Shown here: one piece after another, positions 40,382 through 48,341 of the stretch
Layout of the letters: each line of letters opens with the position of its first letter
Position numbering within the stretch: position 1 is the first letter of the stretch
Assembly (NCBI GenBank): GCA_965178635.1
Contig: CBCXVT010000026.1
Location: 1-48,341, forward strand
Direction of reading: 5' to 3'
Length of the DNA stretch: 48,341 nt
DNA from: GCA-2733415 sp965178635
GTDB taxonomy: Bacteria > Bacteroidota > Bacteroidia > Flavobacteriales > Flavobacteriaceae
Position numbers and translations under genes: made by a program
Notes under the pieces: model-generated
Told to the model about the DNA's origin: nothing
What the model saw: only the letters and a program-made list of their open reading frames with translations
The model's database searches: none

Positions 40382-41800
40382 ATGGAAAGAATTAGTGTTT
40401 TTGACATGTTAAAAATTGGTGTAGGACCTTCAAGTTCACACACACTTGGTCCTTGGCGTGCAGCTGAGCGATGGATTAATGAGTTAAAAACCGCTAATGA
40501 GTTCAATAATATTGTATCTGTTCAAGCAGATTTATTTGGATCCCTATCCTTAACAGGAAAAGGTCATGCCACTGATTATGCAGTACTACTAGGTTTAAGT
40601 GGTGCTGACCCTGAATATGTACCTGTAGAAAACATTCAAGGCATTATTGATAATATTAAAAACACCAACACCTTAGATTTTAATGGTGAACGTGCTCTAC
40701 TATTTCAAATTGATCAAATTATATTTCATAAAGAATTTTTACCATTTCACCCAAACGGATTAACTTTTACAGGAACTACTTTAGACAATAGAACAATTAA
40801 ATCTACATTTTACTCTATTGGAGGTGGTTTCGTTATAAAAGAAGATGAGAAAACAGCAGAAGAAACCATTGACCAACTAGATTTTCCTTTCCCAATACAA
40901 CGCGCTACAGAACTGTTACACTTCTGTGACACCGAAAATAAAATGATTTCTGAAATTGTTTTAGAAAATGAAAAAACCTTACGTTCAGAAGAAGAAATAG
41001 ATACACAATTACTTCGCGTTTGGAAAACAATGCAAGAGTGTGTATATATTGGTTGTCATTCTGAAGGGTTCTTACCTGGAGGATTAAATGTCCGCCGTAG
41101 AGCATTTGATTTACATCAAAAACTAAAGAAGAGTTTTGATTACGACACTCCGGAAAATTGGATGCAAAGCATCAGACAAACCGAAGTTAAGTTTAGAGAA
41201 ATTCTAAAATGGGTAGATTGTTATGCTTTAGCGGTTAATGAAGTAAATGCAGCCTTGGGACGTATAGTTACAGCGCCTACAAACGGTAGCGCCGGAGTTA
41301 TTCCTTCTGTATTAATGTATTATTTAACCATAGAGAATCATGATGCTGCCTTTAAAGACATCAAACAGTTTTTATTAGTTGCAGGAGAAATAGGAAGTTT
41401 GTTTAAAAAGAATGCCACTATATCAGCCGCTATGGGTGGTTGTCAAGCAGAAATTGGCGTATCATCAGCAATGGCTGCAGCTGCATTATGTGAATTATTA
41501 GGTGGCTCACCTGCACAAGTGTTGATTGCTGCCGAAATAGCAATGGAACATCACTTAGGATTAACCTGTGACCCTATTGGTGGTTTGGTACAAATACCGT
41601 GTATTGAGCGTAATTCTATGGGTGCTATAAAAGCTATTAATGCTGCTGAAATGGCATTAGATAGAGACCCTGCTCATGTAAAAGTACCGCTAGATAAAGT
41701 TATTGATACCATGTGGGAAACTGCTCAAGACATGAACTTAAAATACAAAGAAACCTCTGAAGGTGGCTTAGCAATTTCCGTAAACATGGCAGATTGTTAA
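40382..41800 (+). CDS. sdaA: L-serine ammonia-lyase (iron-sulfur type)
   Basis: Cytoplasmic enzyme that turns L-serine into pyruvate and ammonia, using a [4Fe-4S] cluster and no PLP. The 472 aa form the single-chain form with fused beta (MLKIGVGPSSSHTLGPWRAA) and alpha parts (APTNGSAGVIPSVLMYYL). Likely cluster cysteines lie in GGCQAEIG, LTCDPIGG and IPCIERNSMGAIKA. Length is normal. Its stop overlaps the end of a convergent small gene by 3-4 bases. Confidence 0.95.
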   Translation: MERISVFDMLKIGVGPSSSHTLGPWRAAERWINELKTANEFNNIVSVQADLFGSLSLTGKGHATDYAVLLGLSGADPEYVPVENIQGIIDNIKNTNTLDFNGERALLFQIDQIIFHKEFLPFHPNGLTFTGTTLDNRTIKSTFYSIGGGFVIKEDEKTAEETIDQLDFPFPIQRATELLHFCDTENKMISEIVLENEKTLRSEEEIDTQLLRVWKTMQECVYIGCHSEGFLPGGLNVRRRAFDLHQKLKKSFDYDTPENWMQSIRQTEVKFREILKWVDCYALAVNEVNAALGRIVTAPTNGSAGVIPSVLMYYLTIENHDAAFKDIKQFLLVAGEIGSLFKKNATISAAMGGCQAEIGVSSAMAAAALCELLGGSPAQVLIAAEIAMEHHLGLTCDPIGGLVQIPCIERNSMGAIKAINAAEMALDRDPAHVKVPLDKVIDTMWETAQDMNLKYKETSEGGLAISVNMADC

Positions 41801-42252
41801 TCACCACAATTTTTACGTCTGGTATCTAATATAGATACAATTTTCCATTGCTCATCTTGATAAAACAATTGGAATGAATTAGCCCCACAATGACTCAACA
41901 TACCATTTAAATAAAAATTGTAGGGACACCATACTTGTGCTAAATCACCGTCAATTTCATAAGTAAACGACACTAATTCTTCTTCCCAATTTCTAACTTT
42001 CGCATATTGTGTTACTAGTTTTAAAAAGCCACTAATGTTCTGATTCATTAATCTTTGTTTTCCCTCTTTATTTGGTTGAATGCTCTGCAACGTCATATTC
42101 GGATGCATAACAGATTTCATTTTCAAAGAATCTGATTGGTGAAAGCCATCAAAAAATGTTTCAATTGCATACTTTATTTTATATTCTTCTGCAGTTTGTG
42201 AAAAACCAATGGCTGTAATCAATAAACTTAATAGTAACATGTGTAATTTCAT
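41797..42252 (-). CDS. Exported NTF2-like protein
   Basis: 151 aa from ATG 42252 (MKLHMLLLSLLITAIGFSQ, a signal peptide). The longer frame from 42288 would put 12 charged residues ahead of the signal and is unlikely. The mature part fits the NTF2/SnoaL-like cone fold: AIETFFDGFHQSDSLKMKSVMHP at the front, and AQVWCPYNFYLNG, SFQLFYQDEQWKIVSILDTRR at the end. No catalytic residue can be named. Its role is unknown. Confidence 0.8.
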   Translation of the reverse strand: MKLHMLLLSLLITAIGFSQTAEEYKIKYAIETFFDGFHQSDSLKMKSVMHPNMTLQSIQPNKEGKQRLMNQNISGFLKLVTQYAKVRNWEEELVSFTYEIDGDLAQVWCPYNFYLNGMLSHCGANSFQLFYQDEQWKIVSILDTRRKNCGD

Positions 42253-42398
42253 AATGATAATTTTATCTGCTTTCTCAAAATTAATCAATTATCATTCCTA
42301 TAATCTCTTTTTAACAAAATATATAGATACTTTTTAAACAACATTTGAGATTTTGCTAAACTAAATTAGTAATTTTACACTCTATAAATTGTATTAAA

Positions 42399-43217
42399 AT
42401 GTCAGTAGCAAAAAAAGAATATAAAAGAGTAACCGTTAAGTCATTAATTGAGATGAAAAAAAATGGAGAGAAAATCTCTATGTTGACATCATATGACTAT
42501 ACCATGACAAAAATTGTTGATGGTGCTGGTACTGATGTTATTTTAGTTGGTGATTCTGCCTCAAACGTTATGGCGGGTCATGAAACTACGCTACCTATTA
42601 CATTAGACCAAATGATTTATCATGCATCTTCTGTAGTTCGTGCTGCTGAAAGAGCTTTAATTGTTGTTGATTTACCATTTGGAAGCTACCAATCAGACCC
42701 AAAAGAAGCATTACATTCTTCTATTAAAATAATGAAACAATCTGGTGGTCATGCTATTAAATTAGAAGGTGGTAAAGAAATAAAAGAATCTGTAAAGCGT
42801 ATTTTAAATGCTGGTATTCCAGTAATGGCACATTTAGGTTTAACCCCACAATCAATTTATAAGTTCGGTACATATACCGTAAGAGCAAAAGAAGAAGAAG
42901 AAGCAGAAAAACTAAAAAAGGATGCTTTAATGCTTGAAAAACTAGGTTGTTTTGCTTTGGTATTAGAAAAAGTCCCTGCAAAATTAGCTAAAGAAGTTGC
43001 AGATAGTTTAACTATTCCTGTAATTGGTATTGGTGCTGGTAATGGTGTTGATGGGCAAGTATTAGTTACTCATGATATGGTAGGAATGACGCATGAGTTT
43101 AATCCGCGTTTTTTAAGACGTTATATGAATTTATACGAAGATATGACGGCTGCTATTGAGCAATATTGCACAGATGTTAAATCGGTAGACTTCCCTAACG
43201 AAGAGGAACAATATTAG
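42399..43217 (+). CDS. panB: 3-methyl-2-oxobutanoate hydroxymethyltransferase
   Basis: First enzyme of pantothenate (vitamin B5) synthesis: it adds a hydroxymethyl group from methylene-THF to ketoisovalerate. The 272 residues carry ISMLTSYDYTMTKIVD, ILVGDSASNVMAGHETTLPIT (Mg and substrate binding), GGHAIKLEGG, PVMAHLGLTPQ and IGIGAGNGVDGQVLVTHDM. The length is normal. Its stop (TAG) overlaps the next gene's GTG start by one base, so the two are translated as a pair. panC and panD are not nearby. Confidence 0.96.
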   Translation: MSVAKKEYKRVTVKSLIEMKKNGEKISMLTSYDYTMTKIVDGAGTDVILVGDSASNVMAGHETTLPITLDQMIYHASSVVRAAERALIVVDLPFGSYQSDPKEALHSSIKIMKQSGGHAIKLEGGKEIKESVKRILNAGIPVMAHLGLTPQSIYKFGTYTVRAKEEEEAEKLKKDALMLEKLGCFALVLEKVPAKLAKEVADSLTIPVIGIGAGNGVDGQVLVTHDMVGMTHEFNPRFLRRYMNLYEDMTAAIEQYCTDVKSVDFPNEEEQY

Positions 43218-43935
43218 TGGACAACTCAATTAAAGTTTTATCAACCCAACATAACCTAAAGGTTTTATTTGAAGACAATCATATTATTGTTATCAATAAA
43301 CGTACTGGTGATTTGGTACAAGGTGATAGAACCGGTGATAAACCCTTGCCCGACATTATTAAAGCCTATTTAAAAAAGAAATACAATAAAGGAGGTAATG
43401 TCTATTTAGGTGTTGTACATCGGTTAGACAGGCCAACAACAGGTATTGTTATATTTGCAAAAACATCAAAGGCTTTACCGAGATTAAATAAACTATTTGC
43501 AGAAAAGACGGCAAAAAAAACCTATTGGGCTGTTGTTAAAAATGCACCCCCAAAGCAAAAAGACACTTTAATACATTGGTTGAAAAAAAATCCGAAAAAT
43601 AATAAATCTACTGCATACAAATCTGAAGTTGACGGTTCTAAAAAAGCGATTTTACATTACGAGCAGATAAAAGAGCTTGATAATTACAACCTCCTAGAAA
43701 TTAATCTAGAGACTGGTAGACATCATCAAATCAGATGTCAACTTAATACAATTGGTTGCCATATAAAAGGTGATTTAAAATACGGTGCAAAACGTAGCAA
43801 TAAAGATGGCGGCATACATTTACACGCCAGATATTTAGAGTTTATTCATCCTGTAAAAAAAGAGCTTGTTCAAATTACTGCTCCGTTACCGATAGGACCC
43901 TATTTGGGATGTTTGCGAATAGTCTATTTTTTTAA
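43217..43935 (+). CDS. RluA-family pseudouridine synthase, frame broken near the C-terminus
   Basis: Enzyme that isomerises uridine in rRNA or tRNA. Start GTG 43217 overlaps the panB stop by one base. The catalytic block is VVHRLDRPTTGIVIFAKT (Asp of HRLD), followed by ETGRHHQIRCQL and IHLHARYLEFIHP. Without correction the frame runs to 44020, through 80 bases of a convergent gene, with a hydrophobic tail alien to the family. Adding one base at CC 43889-43890 gives an ending LPDRTLFGMFANSLFF and a stop at 43933-43935, a family-like tail meeting the neighbour's end. The modified site is unknown. Confidence 0.85.
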
Positions 43936-45488
43936 TTACTATTTTCTAATACTTGAATACGTTTCTCTAATAGTTCGTATTTTGTTAGTTTTTCTTTTAA
44001 TTTTTTATTCTCTTTACTAAATACCTCTATTTTTTCATTTAACTCTTTTATCCCAGCAGTTAGTAATGGTGTTAACCTTGAATAATCTACCATCATAGGT
44101 TCTTTAGTTACATCAGAGGCTGGATTACCAGAAACAGCTTGAGGATAAACTTCTATAAGTTCCTGAGCTATAAAACCTAACTCCATTTTTCCATTTCCAT
44201 TTTTATATTGGTAACTTCTAGGTTGCAATTCATGAATTATTTTCAAAGCACTATCTATATCTCTTATATCTTTTTTTAAACGTTCATCTGAAGCTGTAGA
44301 ATATAATACTCCTGTACCAAAAGCATTTCCTGAAATACGCCCTTTTAACACATCATCTCCATAAAATCCAATAAAATAATTACCACCTCCTGGAGTTGGA
44401 TCTCCAATATTAATTTTTAAGCCATCTCCATAAGAAGATACATTTGTATTCTCTATTTGTGCTATATAATTACCATATTGACTACTCTTTACATCAAATT
44501 TAAATGCTGGATTGTCATTACCCACACCAAGGTTACCACTAATATAACCTCTCCCGTTAAAGTAACCCGCATATCCGTTTGAGTAAGTATTAGATCCATA
44601 GACTGCTCTATTGTTTACTCCATCTGCCCTAGCGTAAACGCCATAATGTATTCCAGAACCGTTTATATCCACAAAATTATAAGTACCATACACATCATCA
44701 GTAGACCCTATACCTGCATATAAAGAATTATATGTTCCATATGCACTTTCTGTAAAATTTACTAATGAATTGTAGGTTCCATATTTCAAATCATTACCAT
44801 CATTCTCTATTCTAGTATAAGTTCCATAAATATTACCAGTTGAAGCGTCTAAATCAAAATAGTTATAATACCCATACTTATCACCATTCACATTATAAAA
44901 ATCATTTCTAACGCCAAGTTTTCTACTAGTATTACTTACATCTTGAAAATAATTCCATACACCACGTAAACTCCCCCCAACAGTTGAAGAAAACTGGTTG
45001 CTCAACCCCGTTTTATATGATGTATTTGTACCTGTTAACATTGTTCTAATTGCGCTACCATTTACATCTTCAACATCTAATCTTGCAGATGCTGTATTTT
45101 TACCAATAGCTACATTACCTATTCTATATATATCATCTGTAGTATTTCCTGCAGCTATAGTTGTTCCCTCTTTGTAAAAATCAGAATTTGAATTTGATAA
45201 AAAAGGAACCCAAGAGGTGCTTGTATTATCCCAAAAATAAAACCCTTTAGTCTCACTACCGTCCCCAGAAATATACACCAACATACCGTCTTGTGCTACC
45301 CCAGGATCTGTTAGTGTAAATTCGTCAATTTTTGGAATTAACAGACCGTCAGTTTCTAAGGGTGAAATACGATTTGATGCAGCAATATCCAACCGAGCCA
45401 TTGGAGTAGTTGTTCCTATACCTACTTGTCCTAAACAAAAATCACACAAAAAAAGTGTAAAAAGCAATATTAATCTACTTTCCCTCAT
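43932..45488 (-). CDS. Exported 'tail fiber' protein with S74 chaperone domain
   Basis: 518 aa: signal peptide (1-20, ...CDFCLG), QVGIGTTTPMARLDI, GLLIPKIDEF, then beta-type repeats of about 20 residues with YGTYN at the core (about 195-300), and a C-terminal S74 domain with the standard site SDERLKKD (S400, K405) and a terminal coiled coil. In phage endosialidase the domain cuts itself off after trimer folding. This copy keeps the canonical cleavage motif, unlike the pair at 34193-37064. It is not a phage gene by context: no phage genes are adjacent. Confidence 0.83.
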   Translation of the reverse strand: MRESRLILLFTLFLCDFCLGQVGIGTTTPMARLDIAASNRISPLETDGLLIPKIDEFTLTDPGVAQDGMLVYISGDGSETKGFYFWDNTSTSWVPFLSNSNSDFYKEGTTIAAGNTTDDIYRIGNVAIGKNTASARLDVEDVNGSAIRTMLTGTNTSYKTGLSNQFSSTVGGSLRGVWNYFQDVSNTSRKLGVRNDFYNVNGDKYGYYNYFDLDASTGNIYGTYTRIENDGNDLKYGTYNSLVNFTESAYGTYNSLYAGIGSTDDVYGTYNFVDINGSGIHYGVYARADGVNNRAVYGSNTYSNGYAGYFNGRGYISGNLGVGNDNPAFKFDVKSSQYGNYIAQIENTNVSSYGDGLKINIGDPTPGGGNYFIGFYGDDVLKGRISGNAFGTGVLYSTASDERLKKDIRDIDSALKIIHELQPRSYQYKNGNGKMELGFIAQELIEVYPQAVSGNPASDVTKEPMMVDYSRLTPLLTAGIKELNEKIEVFSKENKKLKEKLTKYELLEKRIQVLENSN

Positions 45489-45530
45489 AATTATTTAATA
45501 TTGATGTTGTTATACTTATTCTAAAAAGTT

Positions 45531-45538
45531 CAAATGTA
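45531..45538 (-). promoter_or_regulatory. -7 element of the S74 gene
   Basis: Minus-strand TACATTTG matches TAnnTTTG, 42 bp before the ATG. Confidence 0.5.
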
Positions 45539-45563
45539 ATTAAATATTAATTAAGTTTCATTT

Positions 45564-46530
45564 TCACCCAAGCCATCCTTCTCTATCTAAACTCCTGTAC
45601 TGAATTGCTTCAGCGATATGAGTGCCATTAATAACATCATCGCCTTGTAAATCTGCAATAGTTCTTGAAACTTTTAAAATTCTATCGTAGGCTCTTGCTG
45701 ACAAATTTAATTGTTCCATTGCTGTTTTTAACAACTGCTTTGATGCTTCATCTAACACACAGTATTTACGAATTTGTTTGACATTCATTTGTGCGTTGTA
45801 ATGAATCGTTTTAGAATTCTTAAATCGATTTGTTTGAAGCTCTCGTGCTTTAGTTACTCGTTTTCTAATCTCAACTGAAGACTCAGCTTTTTGCTCTTCT
45901 GTTAATTTCCCAAAAGGTACTGGAGTGACTTCAATATGAATATCTATTCTATCTAATAATGGGCCAGATATTTTACCCAAATAGCGTTGCATTTCAGCGG
46001 GAGATGAACTTACAGGACTTGAGCCATCATTAAAATATCCACTAGGGCTAGGATTCATACTCGCAACCAACATAAAACTACTTGGATACGTTACTGTAAA
46101 TTTTGCTCTAGAAATGGTAACTTCTCTATCCTCTAATGGTTGACGCATGACCTCCAATACTTCTCTTTTAAACTCAGGTAATTCATCCAAGAACAACACC
46201 CCATTATGTGATAATGAAATTTCGCCAGGTTGCGGATAACTCCCTCCACCAACTAAAGCTACATTTGATATCGTGTGATGTGGACTTCGAAACGGTCGTT
46301 GCGTCATCAAACCTGCATCTTTTACTTTACCAACCACGCTATGAATCTTTGTTGTTTCTAACGCCTCATGTAAAGTCATTGGTGGTAAAATTGATGGCAA
46401 GCGTTTCGCTAACATTGTTTTACCAGATCCAGGAGGGCCGATGAGAAAATGATGTTATGCCCTCCTGCAGCTGCAATCTCCATACAACGTTTAATGGATT
46501 CTTGCCCTTTAACATCACTGAAATCTATAT
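45564..46530 (-). pseudogene. YifB/ComM-like Mg-chelatase ATPase, 5' part missing
   Basis: AAA+ protein that, as ComM, drives branch migration in natural transformation. The C-terminal ~320 residues are present: DIDFSDVKGQESIKR, then GPPGSGKTMLAKRLP (Walker A), HNGVLFLDELPEF (Walker B) and the ending EAIQYRSLDREGW. The ~190-residue N-terminal S5-like domain is absent: upstream of DIDFSD a stop comes at once and the sequence turns into AT-rich DNA before an integrase gene. A frame break also lies at the A4 run 46446-46449, just before GPPGSGKT. The truncation fits insertion of an island into the gene. Confidence 0.85.
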
Positions 46531-46591
46531 CTCAAAAATATAAAAATACTGATATTCAATAAATTAAAAAAAATAAAAACAGATATTTTCT

Positions 46592-46599
46592 TATATTTG
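46592..46599 (+). promoter_or_regulatory. -7 element of the integrase gene
   Basis: TATATTTG is a perfect -7 match, 31 bp before the integrase ATG; no -33 TTG at 19 bp. Confidence 0.55.
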
Positions 46600-46630
46600 T
46601 TACAAAAACAAGACATTTATAAGACACTTT

Positions 46631-48341
46631 ATGAATAAAATTAAAATAATTTGGAAATCAAACTCTAAGGATAAAAAATATGGATACATAAGATTATCTG
46701 AAAGATTAACAGAAGAAAAGAAAACTAAAATAACCTCTTTAAGATTACCACCCATTCACGAAAGACATTTTGATAAGAAAAACCAAAAAGTAAAAAAAAC
46801 TCATCCAAACTTTATTCAATATAATAATGTGATTGAGGAAACACTTAAGAAGTATCAGAAAGTCAAAACGACAAGTTTCATATTAGATGACAAAAAAAGT
46901 TTAAGAGTATTTGTAGTAGAAAAAATAATACCCTTTTGTAAATCTATAGGAACCAAACAGAAATATATCAATGTTCTGAACTTATTAGAAATGTTTAATC
47001 AAGTGAATTATAACAAAAAGGTTCTTCTCTTTAAAGATATAAATGAGGATTTTATTAACGAATGGAAAATTTGGTTGAGAACAGAAAGTGGGACATTAGA
47101 GAATTCTATATCATATAAAACAAAAACATTTAAATCATTTATCAATAAATCTATAAAACAGAATTATTATTTTTTTAATCCACACCCATTTAATAATATT
47201 AAAAACAAAGTAATACCAACCAATGTAGATTTTTTGGATGAGGAACAAATAAAATCTATTCTATATGGTAAACTTTATGACGTCATTAAAAGTGGGAAAA
47301 ACAAAGGAAAAAAAAGAGATGAAAAATCAAGATATAAACAAGAACTAAACATCAATGACATCAGGAACTTTTTTGTTTTCCAATTCTTTACTCACGGCAT
47401 GAGGGTTAGCGATTTGATGACTATGAGATGGAATAATTTGAATATTAATGGAGAGGAAATAAGATTAAAAAAGGTTATGTTGAAAACAAAATACCCTTTA
47501 AACATTTTAATTTACTACAAACCACTTTTAATTTTATTTAATTACATACCCGAGAAGTTTATTAGTCCCGAAGTTAAACAGACCTACAAGATAATAAAGG
47601 GTTTACATTCTGAATTAGGTAGTTTTAGTCTGTATTCTGAAGATAACAGCACAATTGACTTTGATTATATTAAACAAAATATAAAAATAGAAGTCTCAAA
47701 GATTAGTCCGGATATTGTTAAACTATTAATCGACAATGAAAACCCGGAGAAAAACTCAACAATTAAAATCAGTTTAAATGAATTTGATGCCAAATACAAA
47801 AAAATCGAAAAAAGAAAAATTCAATTAATTAAAAAAAATATTAATTCTAGTCCCTACTTACCAAAACAAATATCTTCAGATATTGTTAAAACGCAGAAAC
47901 AAATTGAAAATAAAATAATCATTGATGCGGAATTAGAGTATCTCGGTGAATTAAGAAAAATCATATTTAATAAGTCTTTAAAAATTGTGAAGAATAATAG
48001 AAATCAAATACAAAATTTGTATTTCAACTTATATCAAGAAATGATTAAAATAGTAAGAAGAATTTTGGTAGATAACGACTATAAACACAAATTCATTTTT
48101 CCAATTTTAAAAGATAAAGATTTTGAAAACATAAAGGATGAAAGAAATTTTCAAAATATGAATGAATACCAATATAACAAAATGTCCGGAAGGAGAAGCT
48201 ATTACAATAATTTATTAAAAGATTTGGGCAATCAACTTGGAATACCTAACCTGACATCTCATAAATCTCGTCATTCTTTCACTTCCCTCTTGATTAAAAA
48301 AATCCAAATATAAATCTTTACGATTTATCAAAATCTTTAGG
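46631..48341 (+). CDS. Tyrosine recombinase (integrase) with large catalytic-domain insertion; runs off the window
   Basis: Site-specific recombinase. N-terminal Arm-type and core-binding regions (about 1-195) precede the catalytic domain: HGMRVSDLM (R258, box I), a beta-hairpin lysine in LKTKYPL (~285-287), and box II HKSRHSF (H544, R547). Between ~300 and ~485 lies about 180 Lys/Asn/Ile-rich residues that ordinary recombinases lack, then FIFPILKDKDF resumes the normal fold. The frame stops at 48313 before the catalytic Tyr. Adding one A to the A7 run at 48296-48302 restores LIKKNPNINLYDLSKSLG to the window end, so the gene continues. It starts 100 bp from the cut yifB gene. Confidence 0.85.

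Noticed and set aside
43936..44020. C-terminal extension of the pseudouridine synthase
   Set aside because: It is hydrophobic, alien to the family, and antisense to the S74 gene; a one-base change near 43890 gives a family-like end and stop.
34193..45488. Prophage suggested by 'tail fiber' S74 proteins
   Set aside because: All three carry signal peptides and flavobacterial surface N-termini, and no capsid, terminase, tail or lysis genes are near.

Overview
The window looks like the chromosome of a marine-type member of the Flavobacteriaceae (Bacteroidota). The evidence is low GC, promoters of the Bacteroidota form TTG-N19-TAnnTTTG, almost no Shine-Dalgarno sequences, two proteins with type IX secretion (T9SS) C-terminal sorting domains, several S74 'tail fiber' surface proteins, a TPR histidine kinase paired with a LytTR regulator, and DUF4294. 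It is mostly core genome, with one mobile-element boundary at the far right.

Layout. 1-5050: tRNA-Tyr, a rhomboid protease, an acyltransferase/aquaporin pair and pheT. 5140-5207: an orphan 3' piece of a tmRNA gene. 5275-10970: a complete rRNA operon on the minus strand (16S, tRNA-Ile, tRNA-Ala, 23S, 5S) with its terminator, two boxA-like elements and three tandem promoters. 11110-17497: DUF4294 protein, M42 peptidase, an ABC exporter and a large secreted head-repeat T9SS protein. 17583-25634: a TMTC-like membrane/TPR protein, a glycosyltransferase, acs, a TlpA-like lipoprotein, purC and phoH. 25737-31919: SAM hydrolase operon, nitronate monooxygenase, small enzymes and unknowns, dnaK. 32110-40154: a secreted GH85 endoglycosidase, two S74 proteins, and a LytTR regulator with its histidine kinase. 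40382-45488: sdaA, panB, an RluA-type pseudouridine synthase and a third S74 protein. 45564-48341: a yifB/comM gene cut off at its 5' side, next to a divergently read tyrosine recombinase that runs off the window.

Two themes stand out. First, a direct-repeat motif (GGGACAA-N14-GGGATA on the plus strand, half-sites 21 bp apart) occurs before the histidine kinase gene, just after the LytTR gene, and in weaker form before the S74 pair. Two copies sit 29-30 bp from a promoter -7 box. One of those boxes would drive a short structured transcript ending at a terminator, a candidate small RNA. This could be a small LytTR regulon. Second, the right edge looks like a genomic island inserted in yifB/comM, carrying an integrase with an unusually large insertion in its catalytic domain.

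Caution: at least seven reading-frame breaks hit otherwise well-conserved genes (ABC exporter, TMTC-like protein, acs twice, rluA-like, yifB, integrase). Each is explained by a 1-2 base length change in or beside a short homopolymer. This points to sequencing or assembly error more than real gene loss, so those genes are given here with their probable full extents.
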